A DNA stretch of 64,000 nt from Helianthus annuus (GCF_002127325.2 NC_035436.2:28097354-28161353), one strand, 5' to 3'; counted from the stretch's first letter, positions 10,022 to 22,183 are shown. Notes: generated by a model not told the origin, from the sequence alone. Translations and numbers: made by a program.

Positions 10022-10066
<45 letters not shown>
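10022..10066. repeat. (TA)n microsatellite
   Basis: About 22 uninterrupted TA units separating S1 from the large element that follows. Confidence 0.97.
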
Positions 10067-10068
<2 letters not shown>

Positions 10069-10523
10069 AGCCGCTAAAATAGGAACCACATCCAGTTGTA
10101 AGAACCGTAAGAACCACTTTCAACCAATCAGATTTTGCCATTCAAAAGGTTATTTGGTCTTTTAACACCAAATGTCATTTCCATACCTTCTCTCCTCATT
10201 TATAATTGTCAGTTTCTCTCTCCACCTTTTTAAAACTCCTCATCTCTCTCTCCTTTAAACTCTTGAACCAGAGCTTCATTCAAACACCCTTTCATTTCTC
10301 TCCTCTCTCTCTCTCGAATACATAAAGCAAACCAAAAGTTTGCCGACGACCACCCCTGTTTAATAAGTGGAAGAAGATGATGATGATGATTGATGGTGGG
10401 TGCCGCCGCCGTTCATCGGATCTTGTGTCTCTGGTTTTTTTATGTAAATTATGGTGGGTGCCACCCCTGTTTGCCCGCGACCACCCCTGTTGTCGCGCGA
10501 CCACCCCTGTTTAATCAGTGGAA

Positions 10524-10593
<70 letters not shown>

Positions 10594-12250
10594 GATGGTG
10601 GGTGCCACCCCTGTTTGCCGGCGACCACCCCTGTTGTCGGCTACCCCCAAACACCACACCCTTTTGGGTTCGGATCTTGTGTCTCTGGTTTTTTTATGTA
10701 AATTATGGTCAAACCTTTTGACTGAAATTGGAAATTATGCCCCCTTTTTGGTCCCGATCTTTGATGTTGGTGGCGGTGAACGATGGCTGAAGGGGGGTTG
10801 TTGTGGTGCGTTAGGGGGCGGTGGGTCGAAGGTGGTGGTGGTGGCGGTGAATGATGGGTGGAGGGGTGGATGGGGAGGGGTGTGAACCGGTGAACTATAT
10901 GGGTGTTAGATCTGTGTTTTAATGATGTTCTTTTTGGGTTTGTTGTTACTGTCATTTTGTTGCTACTGCCACTTTGGGTTTGTTACTGTCATTTTGTTGC
11001 TACTGCCATTTTGAATGTTTAAATCGGTTTTGAATGATGTTCAAGTTCCTTTTTGAATGTTTAAATCGGTTTGAATGATGTTCAAAGTCCTTCTGGGTTT
11101 GATTGATGTTCATGTTCCTTCAAGGTTTGAATGATGTTCATGTTCCTTTTTGAATGTTTAAATCGGTTTGAATCTTGTGCCTTTTTGAAGCGGCGGTGAT
11201 GATAAAAAAAAACGGACGATGGCGCGGCAAGGACGGCGGAGGGTAGGTTTTTTAAACCTGCAACCCCTCTTTTGCAGCCTTTTGATTATCCGTTAATCTG
11301 AGCCAAACCCCGTTTTTTTCGAGATAGACTTTGTTTTGATGTTGTTGGTTTTTAATTTCCCCCCCTAGTCGATGATGATAACGATATATCTGAGACATCT
11401 CCCGAGTTTGTGATTTCTGGGTGCGTTCGTTTTTGCGTAAAGAAGTTTTTGTAAAAACAAAAGTTAACCCGTAAACTTTTTAACGTAAAACGTAAAAAAC
11501 GTAAAAAGTTTTCACGTAAAACGTAAAACGTAAAAGGTTTTAAAGTAAAACGTAAAACGTAAAAAGTTTTAAAGTAAAACGTTAAACGTAAAAAGTTTTA
11601 CGTAAAAACGTAAAACGTAAAAAGTTTTACGTAAAACGTAAAAAGTTTTACAAAAAACATAAAAAGTAAAAACGGGACGTAAAAAAACGGCGCGTTAAAA
11701 AAACGGGACGTAAAAAACGCGGCGTTAAAAACGCGGCGTTAAAAAAACGGGACGTAAAAAACGGCGCGTTAAAAACGCCGCGAAAAAAACGGGACGTAAA
11801 AAACGCCGCGTTAAAACGGGACGTAAAAAACGACGCTTGAAAAAGGAGAGCGTAGAAAACGGCGTGAAAAAACGAACTATTAAAAAACGATGCGTAAAAA
11901 CGGCGTGCAAAAACCAACGCGCAAAAAAATTGCCTTTGTTAAAAAAATCTGAATTTTAAAATGTTAAAAAAATCTTTTTAAAAAATAAAAAGTAATATAA
12001 TAAAGCTAAAAAGTAATATAATAAAACAAAAAAGTAATTAAAAAATAATAAAGATAAAAAGAAAAAAAAAAGAGTTATTTTACTAAACTACCCTTTTAGA
12101 TTAAAATATTAAAGACATAATAAGACAAAATGTATTTAATATTAATTTTTGTTACTTTTATTCTCATCCATCCATCTTGTTGATCTAAAGGCTAGAAAGT
12201 GGTTCCCATGGTTCTTACAACTAGAGATGGTTTTCATTTTAGCGATCCCC
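10067..12250. mobile_element. 2.2-kb non-autonomous element with about 40-bp inverted ends, inserted in (TA)n
   Basis: The left end GGAGCCGCTAAAATAGGAAC and the inverted right end GGGGATCGCTAAAATGAAAA continue into a shared AGTTGTAAGAACC, giving terminal inverted repeats of about 40 bp at roughly three-quarters identity. Both ends abut TA runs (10022-10066 and 12251-12270). The interior is low-complexity: an ATG/GAT run near 10526-10592, a tandem duplication near 10350-10710, and arrays of GTAAAACGTAAAA (11440-11660) and of AAAACGGGACGT/GCGGCGTT words (11670-11900). No transposase was seen. I cannot assign a superfamily. Confidence 0.65.
10350..10710. repeat. Imperfect tandem duplication with (ATG)n expansion
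   Basis: Two adjacent units share GACCACCCCTGTTTAAT, a GTGGAAGATGATGATG run, TGATGGTGGGTGCC and TCTTGTGTCTCTGGTTTTTT. The second unit has about twenty extra ATG triplets (10526-10592). Confidence 0.75.
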
Positions 12251-12270
12251 TATATATATATATATATATA

Positions 12271-12815
12271 GTAAAGGGTTCAAATGAGAAGAATTTTTTT
12301 TTGTAAGAATAGAAAAGAAGAAGTTTCAACTAATAAAAATGCTTTATTTTACTTCATTTAATATTTGCATTTAAATTTAGTATAAGGGTATATTGGTAAA
12401 CTTACAAAAATCATTAATTTGTATTCTTCCACTTTAATAACTAACAAAATTAAATTTGTAACTCTTTTCCAAAATATATATTTTTTCAAAATTAAAAAAA
12501 CCAACTTAATTTCAAGTGTAGAATAAATTACTAGTTGTGTAGGATATATTACGAGTTGTGTAGGATATATTTCGAGGTGTGTAGGATAAATTTCGACTGT
12601 GTAGGATAAAATTCTATATTGTTTAGGGTATATATAGGAAATTTTTGATATGTGTAGGTTTTGTAGATTATATGTATGATAATTAATAATTAGTTGACTA
12701 ATTAATTAAAGAGTTAAAAATTACTTAAAGAGTTATAAATGAAATAGTATTTTACTAATACGCCCTTTCTTTTTTTTCTTCTCACATTAAATTTCTTCTC
12801 AAATGAACCTTCCCC
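12271..12815. mobile_element. 0.55-kb MITE-like element in (TA)n (S2)
   Basis: The left end, from about 12275, is AGGGTTCAAATGAGAAGAA; the right end read inverted is GGGGAAGGTTCATTTGAGAA. Both abut TA runs (12251-12270 and 12816-12837). The interior is AT-rich with a short repeat GTGTAGGATATATT near 12536-12610. No coding capacity. Confidence 0.6.
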
Positions 12816-12837
12816 TATATATATATATATATATATA

Positions 12838-13175
12838 GAAAAAGTGTATTGTACAAAATGGCTTAAGGTACGCTATGTACGCGATGTGAAATCGCATGTT
12901 ATAAAATAACATGGATGAAATCGTATGTGATAATTTTGATGAAATCGCATGTTGGTTTTTGTAACAATTTCGCATGTGATAATTTTGATGAAATCGCATG
13001 TTGGTTTTTTGTAAAACTTTCGCATGTGATAATTTTGAAGAAATCGCATGTTAAAAAACCAACATGCGAAAATGTTATAAAAAACCAACATGCGATTTCA
13101 ATCTGGGATGAAGATCTGACGGCTGAGATGATCACGTACGTAATGTAGGATAAGGGCTCTTGGACGTTAACATAA
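12838..13175. mobile_element. MITE-like element in (TA)n with internal GCATGTGATAAT repeats (S3)
   Basis: Between TA runs. The interior repeats TTCGCATGTGATAATTTTGA and GAAATCGCATGTTGG several times in direct orientation, with inverted copies near 13060-13100. The left end (GTATTGTACAAAA) and right end (ACGTTAACATAA) match those of S4, so the two are one family. The ORFs across it are repeats, not genes. Confidence 0.55.
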
Positions 13176-13213
13176 CTCTCTCTCTCTCTCTATATATATA
13201 TAGAGAGAGAGAG
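13176..13213. repeat. (CT)n(TA)n(GA)n palindromic microsatellite
   Basis: A CT run, a TA run and a GA run follow one another, making a nearly perfect palindrome at the junction of S3 and S4. Confidence 0.95.
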
Positions 13214-13479
13214 TAATGTACAAAAACCCTAATCATACTTCACGTACGCGACTATCCTGACCGTCAGATCTTTGTGATTAAAGCGTGATTTTCCATGCGT
13301 GATAAGTTGATACATGCATCATTTTTTAATCAATGCGGTCATGCGTGATAAGTTGATTAATTATCCATGCGTGATAAGTTGATACATACGTGATTAATTA
13401 TCACGCTTTTAATCCCCTGATTTGACGGTCAGGATTGTCCCGTACATTAAGTACGATTACTCATAATGTATGTTAACCG

Positions 13480-13480
<1 letters not shown>
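13213..13480. mobile_element. MITE-like element in (TA)n with ATGCGTGATAAGTTGAT repeats (S4)
   Basis: Left end GTAATGTACAAAAACCCTAA; right end GTATGTTAACCGC beside a CT-TA microsatellite. ATGCGTGATAAGTTGAT occurs three times inside. Near the ends CTGACCGTCAGATC and TTTGACGGTCAGG form an inverted pair. Related to S1 and S3. Confidence 0.55.

Positions 13481-13517
<37 letters not shown>
13481..13517. repeat. (CT)n(TA)n microsatellite
   Basis: A short CT run followed by about 13 TA units; the right-hand boundary of the microsatellite-element chain. Confidence 0.95.
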
Positions 13518-13518
<1 letters not shown>

Positions 13519-13872
13519 AGCAGTGCCATTTGTCCTTCATTCAATAATATGTTTGAAAATTTCACGTGTTGCACTATCAGATGTTCGATCAAGCCAAGCA
13601 TGATAAACTTGTTTAAGCACATAGATATACAAAAACCTTTCCAGTGATATTATAACAAAACAAGTTTATATATGCCATTTTCCAGTTAACTAATTTATCA
13701 TCATCATTTAATATAAAATATATAAATAAATAACTTTAATATTGTTATTTTTATAATATTAAGAATTATTACTATTATTATTATTATTACTATTCTATTA
13801 ACAAGATTCTCCAAATAAGATTTGAATCAATACATACAAATATACACACTATTATTTGTATCAATCTATTTA
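13518..13872. other. AT-rich intergenic spacer
   Basis: No gene or element recognised. It contains ATT/ATTACT low-complexity sequence near 13765-13800 and ends with ATTTA, the left target duplication of the LARD array. Confidence 0.6.
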
Positions 13873-16705
13873 TGTCACACCCCCAAATTACCACCCAGGG
13901 CGTGTCCCTGATGGAGGTGTAACGATCCAACAACGAGCCACCAATCATATCAAACACAAGTTACAATATAATAAAATACCCCAATTGAAATTAATGTAGT
14001 GTCTGAAAAGTTAAATCAAACCAAGTACTGAGCGGAAGCATAAAAGTATAAATGTGTCGAAACCCAATCAATATAGTTTGTTTATTATGACCATAACCAC
14101 TCCAGCAGCATCAGACAGCAAGCTCCCAAGTTCCTTCAATCGTTACCTACAAGCATGTAAACAAGTGTGTCAGACTACGCTGGTGAGTTCAAGGTTTGTG
14201 TTTGTTTACCAAGTCGCGTTACCAGTCATGTGAGTAAAACAGTTTACAAAACGTTATGTTGTTTGTTGTTAAGATGTTTAATGTTTCGATGTTTTGATGT
14301 TTCTCAAGTTAGATACCCTAGGGAGTGTGCCCATAAGTATCCGGGGAGTGGGTACCCCTTGACGACCGTTTGCTATGTTGCCTTCGTTAGATACCCTAGG
14401 GAAAGTGCCCATATGTATCCGAGGAGTGTGCCTCTAACAACCATAGCCATACCCAGATAATTAGTACCTAATAGCGCTATCAACTAATCACCCCCATTGC
14501 CCTCCAGGCAATAACCAAAACCGATTAAGTTGTTTACCCAATGTTTCCCTTCCAAATGTTTACCCGTTGTCCCAAACCACCGGGACGCATGCTTGAGAAA
14601 ATGCAATGAACTCACCTTCGGTTGCTCGGTAAGACTTAGTTACTCGTTTTCAGTTGTTCAATCAAATCCTATCGTGGATTACCAGAGTTAGTCAGTTTCA
14701 TGTACACGTAAAACACGTGTTCTTCACATTTGTTACACAGACTATAAATAAATAGCACGTATATCATCACACAGAACATAGCAAGCAGTTGGGCCAAAAC
14801 AATACAAATTCATCTCATACTATATCGCAAGTGGTTCGTTTCACATTCAAGTGCATCCGCTAATTGTGACAAGCAATCATGCATTGTAATTTAACCGATT
14901 ATATTCATGTATTTATCCAACAAGTATCTGGGCCTCACACGAGTTTATTATAAGGATGCGGCCCATCGTCTGTCCATGGCCCAATAGCAAGTAGGCAACC
15001 CAACTGTATTATGCCCCTTTACGGCCAGCCCATACCCGAGTGTGTGTGAATTAAACGAATACACAGCCCAAGTCTAGGCAGCCTTGTTGTTCATCTCATC
15101 TAATTAGTTTTCTAGCAATAACCCTTGATCGTCGATAGCACCTAATCATATCAATGCAATTTAATATTGGCAGCCAATCAATCAAACGAATCAAATGATG
15201 TAATCGCTCATAAGTCATGCACTTCTAGTTTAACATTCAGGTCAAGTCACCAGATCGGTTCCATTCATGTGCATATAGAAAAAATATTAGCAGCCACTTA
15301 TTTAATTGACAAGAACCCTAGTTTATTATTATTATTTATATTTCACGTTGGCTAACCCATGTTTGTGAACCTCACCACACTCAAAACCAGCCGGCCATAC
15401 ATCATCCTTGAGGTCCAATTAACAACAAGCACCATCAGTTCATTAAAGGGGGGTGTCGGCCATAGTGTTAAACAATGATGTAGACTTTCTAAGATAGTGG
15501 TCCAATCAATAATATAGTTAAAGCTGCTACCATTATAGTTCATTCACATTTAACATCATCAATTAGTGTGGTGTGGGTTGTGTTGTCATGCAATATATGG
15601 TTGAACATGGGTGGCAACTAATTCCAATTGCTATGTTAATGGCCGACTCATCAGGATGCACGTTTATTAATCTAACATATTAATCAACCATGTGTCTACA
15701 ATACCCAAACCGCCCTCCCCCATTGGACCTTCACTTGGTCCAATAGATAATCAACATCCAATCGGCCACATGCTTATAATAAACCTTCTCTAGCCGACTA
15801 TACTTTCACAAAACACACGCACATACAAAATCACATGTTACTGACAATTACATAAGCATATTTTAACATGATGGCCGACCACATGATTTCTATCCTTTTG
15901 ACTGCACTTTCTAGTTTCACACATACGACTTCTCATGCAAGCTTATACTCACAAACATTATTAATGAAACCATCCAATCAAAAGGAATCACTAACCAGCC
16001 AATAATCTGCCACAATATTGTTACGAGAGAGAAGGGCTCGGTGATGATGATCGCTCAAAGAGGGGTGTTTCCTTCAAGCCAGGTGGAGCCGCACGAAGAA
16101 GATGGGGGTTTGTTATGTTTTTAAGCTAGATCAATCCTATTTAGAGCATAATACGTATAGGAGTGTGGGCCGGTTAGCTTAATAGGATAGAGATAAAGGA
16201 TTTGGGCCGGTTATCCAAGGGGTTAAGAAACAAAGGTTGGGCCGATGACTATGAATGAGAGGGTTGGGCCGGTTATAACTATTCCGCAATGACCCATTGT
16301 TTTAGTTATTAAGCTAGTGCCAAAGTTATAATATTGGGCCAAAGTTATGTTCACATAATTGGGCTGCCAAAATTAGATTAAGGTGACCGATCCATCTAAC
16401 GGAGTTTTAGCGTATTAACTACAGACCTCGAAGAGTAAAGTTCGAAAGATGGAACGTTGCTTGCCTTTAAAGTTCGGGTTGTCACATCATCCCCAACTTG
16501 AAAGAAATTTCGTCCCGAAATTGGCAGCGCCAGGTGTGAGAGCAACGAAGTGAGAATGTGAGAGAAACGAAGTGAAAAATCAGAGTTGTTGCGGGTTTTG
16601 CTCAGTTGTGGCATCATCCCCGATTGAAGAGGAATCTCGCCCCGAAATTTTGTAAACAGTCACTGAGGAAGCTAGTTTTGTTAAGCGTTTTCGCGGGGTG
16701 TCACA
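13873..16705 (-). repeat. LARD LTR 1 (left, 3' LTR)
   Basis: Plus-strand ends are TGTCACACCCCC and GGGGTGTCACA. It differs from LTRs 2 and 3 by a 5-bp shorter sequence near 15750 (CCAATCGGCCAC versus CCAACTTGGGCGGCCAC) and by a C at the TTACTCG site near 14642. It includes two internal copies of the polypurine/LTR-start module (16480-16523 and 16607-16652). Confidence 0.92.
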
Positions 16706-16741
16706 TCATCCCCAACTTGAAAGAATTTTCGTCCCGAAAAT
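16480..16741 (-). promoter_or_regulatory. Three stacked polypurine/LTR-start modules
   Basis: Minus-strand copies of a TTTCGGGACGAAA-like dyad followed by a GGGGATGATG purine tract lie at 16699-16741 (the used LTR boundary), 16607-16652 (dyad weakened) and 16480-16523 (followed by TGTGACAACCCG, matching the real LTR start of element A). Confidence 0.75.
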
Positions 16742-18025
16742 TGATCTAAAACAATGGTTTGAAGTAAGTTCCGACGAACTCGATCTATAGATACTTTACA
16801 ACGCCTGGGGGCTAATCTTGTGATCAGTGGAAATCATGGTATGGTGGTTAGCGTGTTGTTATATCAGTTGCCGATCAAAGAAACAGGGGATTAATGAGGT
16901 TCGTACAAAGAATCGAGCGAAACAGGGGTCCATTAAACATCTGAAGGATTTGGCCAGCAAATTTGTTGTCAAAAAGTAATTTCCAGTAGTGGTGCATGGC
17001 GGCATGGCACAACAGGGAGGTTCATTAAATTGCGGTCGCGCGAGTGTATAATTTGTTCAGAACAGAGTTTGGTGGGTAAAGGTTAGTGTTGCAAAACGAC
17101 ATACACGTGTAACTGTGACTGCTTCCCTTCCAGCGGCGATGACAAGTGAAAGTGATAAGGTTCGTCTACAGGGATGCGTGGGTATAGTTCTCCTAATCCC
17201 GTGTTCGTTCGGAAGTTTCATCTAGCGATGCCATTCATGGATAAGTGGAAGACACTCGATCTTAAACTGATAAGGATTCCCCACTGGGGAGAGGGGACGC
17301 ACGATTTTCCGGTTGCAGAGAATTTTCCGCTTGACACCTAGATAACCAAGTCCATGTCAACGACCATGTCAAAACTTACAAGAGTGTTGCATCAACCGAT
17401 AGAGGCATTGCATCAACCCATAGGCACCGGATAGTACAAAGGCCAGCGAGAGGTTTACCATAATTAAGGTAACGGTCGTAGAGTCAAAGATGTGACTCTT
17501 GTGGTGCAAGGGTAAAAAGAGGTAAGGTGACGACTCAGTACAAGAAAGTGTTCAGGTTTATCACGTTGAGAACGATTAACTACCAGGTTCATACACAAAC
17601 AGGGAAGAACCCCTCTTACACTCGTTAAGCCTCATTGGGATTTGCATGCACCACGCGTTATTATTATGTGTGCACCCATGATAATAAGGCGGTTTGCATA
17701 CTCCTCTCGATGCTTCTTAACTTATGTTTGAAGTTTCTTCCACTCCAATCAACACAAAACAAGCACTACCAACAAGATTAAAATTCACTAGATACAAGTG
17801 TTATGTTGCACTAACAATGTGTCATGATGTCTACCATGTCGTATCGTGCATGCTATATATGTAGTTACGTTTACTAGACATATAAGTATAAGCTAAGGAG
17901 GAACGAACCTTGCAGTCTGAAGCTGAGTGTCATGGTCATCGTTTGGATCAATTCGGTTATAGTCTGGTTTTATGAAAACGTTTTTAAAACCGAGTTCTCT
18001 ATAACCAGTGGCTCTGATACCAAAC
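16706..18025 (-). other. LARD internal region 1, non-coding
   Basis: 1320 bp with no ORF of note. Read on the minus strand it starts with the primer-binding site (18011-18022), the conserved stem-loop (17955-18006) and the GTGCAC hairpin (17643-17700), and ends with AATTTTCGGGACGAAAATTC and GTTGGGGATGA, the polypurine tract. The middle (about 16740-17600) matches nothing I know. Confidence 0.85.
18011..18022 (-). promoter_or_regulatory. Primer-binding site, LARD unit 1
   Basis: TGGTATCAGAGC on the minus strand, three bases inside the right-hand LTR end. It is complementary to the 3' end of initiator tRNA-Met, as in elements A and C. Confidence 0.88.
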
Positions 18026-20863
18026 TGTCACACCCCCAAATTACCACCCAGGGCGTGTCCCTGATGGAGGTGTAACGATCCAACAACGAGCCACCAATCA
18101 TATCAAACACAAGTTACAATATAATAAAATACCCCAATTGAAATTAATGTAGTGTCTGAAAAGTTAAATCAAACCAAGTACTGAGCGGAAGCATAAAAGT
18201 ATAAATGTGTCGAAACCCAATCAATATAGTTTGTTTATTATGACCATAACCACTCCAGCAGCATCAGACAGCAAGCTCCCAAGTTCCTTCAATCGTTACC
18301 TACAAGCATGTAAACAAGTGTGTCAGACTACGCTGGTGAGTTCAAGGTTTGTGTTTGTTTACCAAGTCGCGTTACCAGTCATGTGAGTAAAACAGTTTAC
18401 AAAACGTTATGTTGTTTGTTGTTAAGATGTTTAATGTTTCGATGTTTTGATGTTTCTCAAGTTAGATACCCTAGGGAGTGTGCCCATAAGTATCCGGGGA
18501 GTGGGTACCCCTTGACGACCGTTTGCTATGTTGCCTTCGTTAGATACCCTAGGGAAAGTGCCCATATGTATCCGAGGAGTGTGCCTCTAACAACCATAGC
18601 CATACCCAGATAATTAGTACCTAATAGCGCTATCAACTAATCACCCCCATTGCCCTCCAGGCAATAACCAAAACCGATTAAGTTGTTTACCCAATGTTTC
18701 CCTTCCAAATGTTTACCCGTTGTCCCAAACCACCGGGACGCATGCTTGAGAAAATGCAATGAACTCACCTTCGGTTGCTCGGTAAGACTTAGTTACTTGT
18801 TTTCAGTTGTTCAATCAAATCCTATCGTGGATTACCAGAGTTAGTCAGTTTCATGTACACGTAAAACACGTGTTCTTCACATTTGTTACACAGACTATAA
18901 ATAAATAGCACGTATATCATCACACAGAACATAGCAAGCAGTTGGGCCAAAACAATACAAATTCATCTCATACTATATCGCAAGTGGTTCGTTTCACATT
19001 CAAGTGCATCCGCTAATTGTGACAAGCAATCATGCATTGTAATTTAACCGATTATATTCATGTATTTATCCAACAAGTATCTGGGCCTCACACGAGTTTA
19101 TTATAAGGATGCGGCCCATCGTCTGTCCATGGCCCAATAGCAAGTAGGCAACCCAACTGTATTATGCCCCTTTACGGCCAGCCCATACCCGAGTGTGTGT
19201 GAATTAAACGAATACACAGCCCAAGTCTAGGCAGCCTTGTTGTTCATCTCATCTAATTAGTTTTCTAGCAATAACCCTTGATCGTCGATAGCACCTAATC
19301 ATATCAATGCAATTTAATATTGGCAGCCAATCAATCAAACGAATCAAATGATGTAATCGCTCATAAGTCATGCACTTCTAGTTTAACATTCAGGTCAAGT
19401 CACCAGATCGGTTCCATTCATGTGCATATAGAAAAAATATTAGCAGCCACTTATTTAATTGACAAGAACCCTAGTTTATTATTATTATTTATATTTCACG
19501 TTGGCTAACCCATGTTTGTGAACCTCACCACACTCAAAACCAGCCGGCCATACATCATCCTTGAGGTCCAATTAACAACAAGCACCATCAGTTCATTAAA
19601 GGGGGGTGTCGGCCATAGTGTTAAACAATGATGTAGACTTTCTAAGATAGTGGTCCAATCAATAATATAGTTAAAGCTGCTACCATTATAGTTCATTCAC
19701 ATTTAACATCATCAATTAGTGTGGTGTGGGTTGTGTTGTCATGCAATATATGGTTGAACATGGGTGGCAACTAATTCCAATTGCTATGTTAATGGCCGAC
19801 TCATCAGGATGCACGTTTATTAATCTAACATATTAATCAACCATGTGTCTACAATACCCAAACCGCCCTCCCCCATTGGACCTTCACTTGGTCCAATAGA
19901 TAATCAACATCCAACTTGGGCGGCCACATGCTTATAATAAACCTTCTCTAGCCGACTATACTTTCACAAAACACACGCACATACAAAATCACATGTTACT
20001 GACAATTACATAAGCATATTTTAACATGATGGCCGACCACATGATTTCTATCCTTTTGACTGCACTTTCTAGTTTCACACATACGACTTCTCATGCAAGC
20101 TTATACTCACAAACATTATTAATGAAACCATCCAATCAAAAGGAATCACTAACCAGCCAATAATCTGCCACAATATTGTTACGAGAGAGAAGGGCTCGGT
20201 GATGATGATCGCTCAAAGAGGGGTGTTTCCTTCAAGCCAGGTGGAGCCGCACGAAGAAGATGGGGGTTTGTTATGTTTTTAAGCTAGATCAATCCTATTT
20301 AGAGCATAATACGTATAGGAGTGTGGGCCGGTTAGCTTAATAGGATAGAGATAAAGGATTTGGGCCGGTTATCCAAGGGGTTAAGAAACAAAGGTTGGGC
20401 CGATGACTATGAATGAGAGGGTTGGGCCGGTTATAACTATTCCGCAATGACCCATTGTTTTAGTTATTAAGCTAGTGCCAAAGTTATAATATTGGGCCAA
20501 AGTTATGTTCACATAATTGGGCTGCCAAAATTAGATTAAGGTGACCGATCCATCTAACGGAGTTTTAGCGTATTAACTACAGACCTCGAAGAGTAAAGTT
20601 CGAAAGATGGAACGTTGCTTGCCTTTAAAGTTCGGGTTGTCACATCATCCCCAACTTGAAAGAAATTTCGTCCCGAAATTGGCAGCGCCAGGTGTGAGAG
20701 CAACGAAGTGAGAATGTGAGAGAAACGAAGTGAAAAATCAGAGTTGTTGCGGGTTTTGCTCAGTTGTGGCATCATCCCCGATTGAAGAGGAATCTCGCCC
20801 CGAAATTTTGTAAACAGTCACTGAGGAAGCTAGTTTTGTTAAGCGTTTTCGCGGGGTGTCACA
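18026..20863 (-). repeat. LARD LTR 2 (middle)
   Basis: 2838 bp, shared between the two tandem units. It has the longer CCAACTTGGGCGGCCAC allele and TTACTTG, like LTR 3, but lacks LTR 3's extra ATT triplet near 23640. Confidence 0.92.
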
Positions 20864-22183
20864 TCATCCCCAACTTGAAAGAATTTTCGTCCCGAAAATT
20901 GATCTAAAACAATGGTTTGAAGTAAGTTCCGACGAACTCGATCTATAGATACTTTACAACGCCTGGGGGCTAATCTTGTGATCAGTGGAAATCATGGTAT
21001 GGTGGTTAGCGTGTTGTTATATCAGTTGCCGATCAAAGAAACAGGGGATTAATGAGGTTCGTACAAAGAATCGAGCGAAACAGGGGTCCATTAAACATCT
21101 GAAGGATTTGGCCAGCAAATTTGTTGTCAAAAAGTAATTTCCAGTAGTGGTGCATGGCGGCATGGCACAACAGGGAGGTTCATTAAATTGCGGTCGCGCG
21201 AGTGTATAATTTGTTCAGAACAGAGTTTGGTGGGTAAAGGTTAGTGTTGCAAAACGACATACACGTGTAACTGTGACTGCTTCCCTTCCAGCGGCGATGA
21301 CAAGTGAAAGTGATAAGGTTCGTCTACAGGGATGCGTGGGTATAGTTCTCCTAATCCCGTGTTCGTTCGGAAGTTTCATCTAGCGATGCCATTCATGGAT
21401 AAGTGGAAGACACTCGATCTTAAACTGATAAGGATTCCCCACTGGGGAGAGGGGACGCACGATTTTCCGGTTGCAGAGAATTTTCCGCTTGACACCTAGA
21501 TAACCAAGTCCATGTCAACGACCATGTCAAAACTTACAAGAGTGTTGCATCAACCGATAGAGGCATTGCATCAACCCATAGGCACCGGATAGTACAAAGG
21601 CCAGCGAGAGGTTTACCATAATTAAGGTAACGGTCGTAGAGTCAAAGATGTGACTCTTGTGGTGCAAGGGTAAAAAGAGGTAAGGTGACGACTCAGTACA
21701 AGAAAGTGTTCAGGTTTATCACGTTGAGAACGATTAACTACCAGGTTCATACACAAACAGGGAAGAACCCCTCTTACACTCGTTAAGCCTCATTGGGATT
21801 TGCATGCACCACGCGTTATTATTATGTGTGCACCCATGATAATAAGGCGGTTTGCATACTCCTCTCGATGCTTCTTAACTTATGTTTGAAGTTTCTTCCA
21901 CTCCAATCAACACAAAACAAGCACTACCAACAAGATTAAAATTCACTAGATACAAGTGTTATGTTGCACTAACAATGTGTCATGATGTCTACCATGTCGT
22001 ATCGTGCATGCTATATATGTAGTTACGTTTACTAGACATATAAGTATAAGCTAAGGAGGAACGAACCTTGCAGTCTGAAGCTGAGTGTCATGGTCATCGT
22101 TTGGATCAATTCGGTTATAGTCTGGTTTTATGAAAACGTTTTTAAAACCGAGTTCTCTATAACCAGTGGCTCTGATACCAAAC
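20864..22183 (-). other. LARD internal region 2, non-coding
   Basis: 1320 bp, the same length as internal region 1 and apparently identical where I compared them. It carries the same leader hairpins (GTGCAC hairpin at 21801-21858) and primer-binding site (22169-22180). Confidence 0.85.
22169..22180 (-). promoter_or_regulatory. Primer-binding site, LARD unit 2
   Basis: TGGTATCAGAGC on the minus strand, three bases from the start of LTR 3 at 22184. Confidence 0.88.

Noticed and set aside
10360..10960. His- and Met-rich ORFs
   Set aside because: Translations of the (ATG)n/(CAT)n run and its duplicated flanks.
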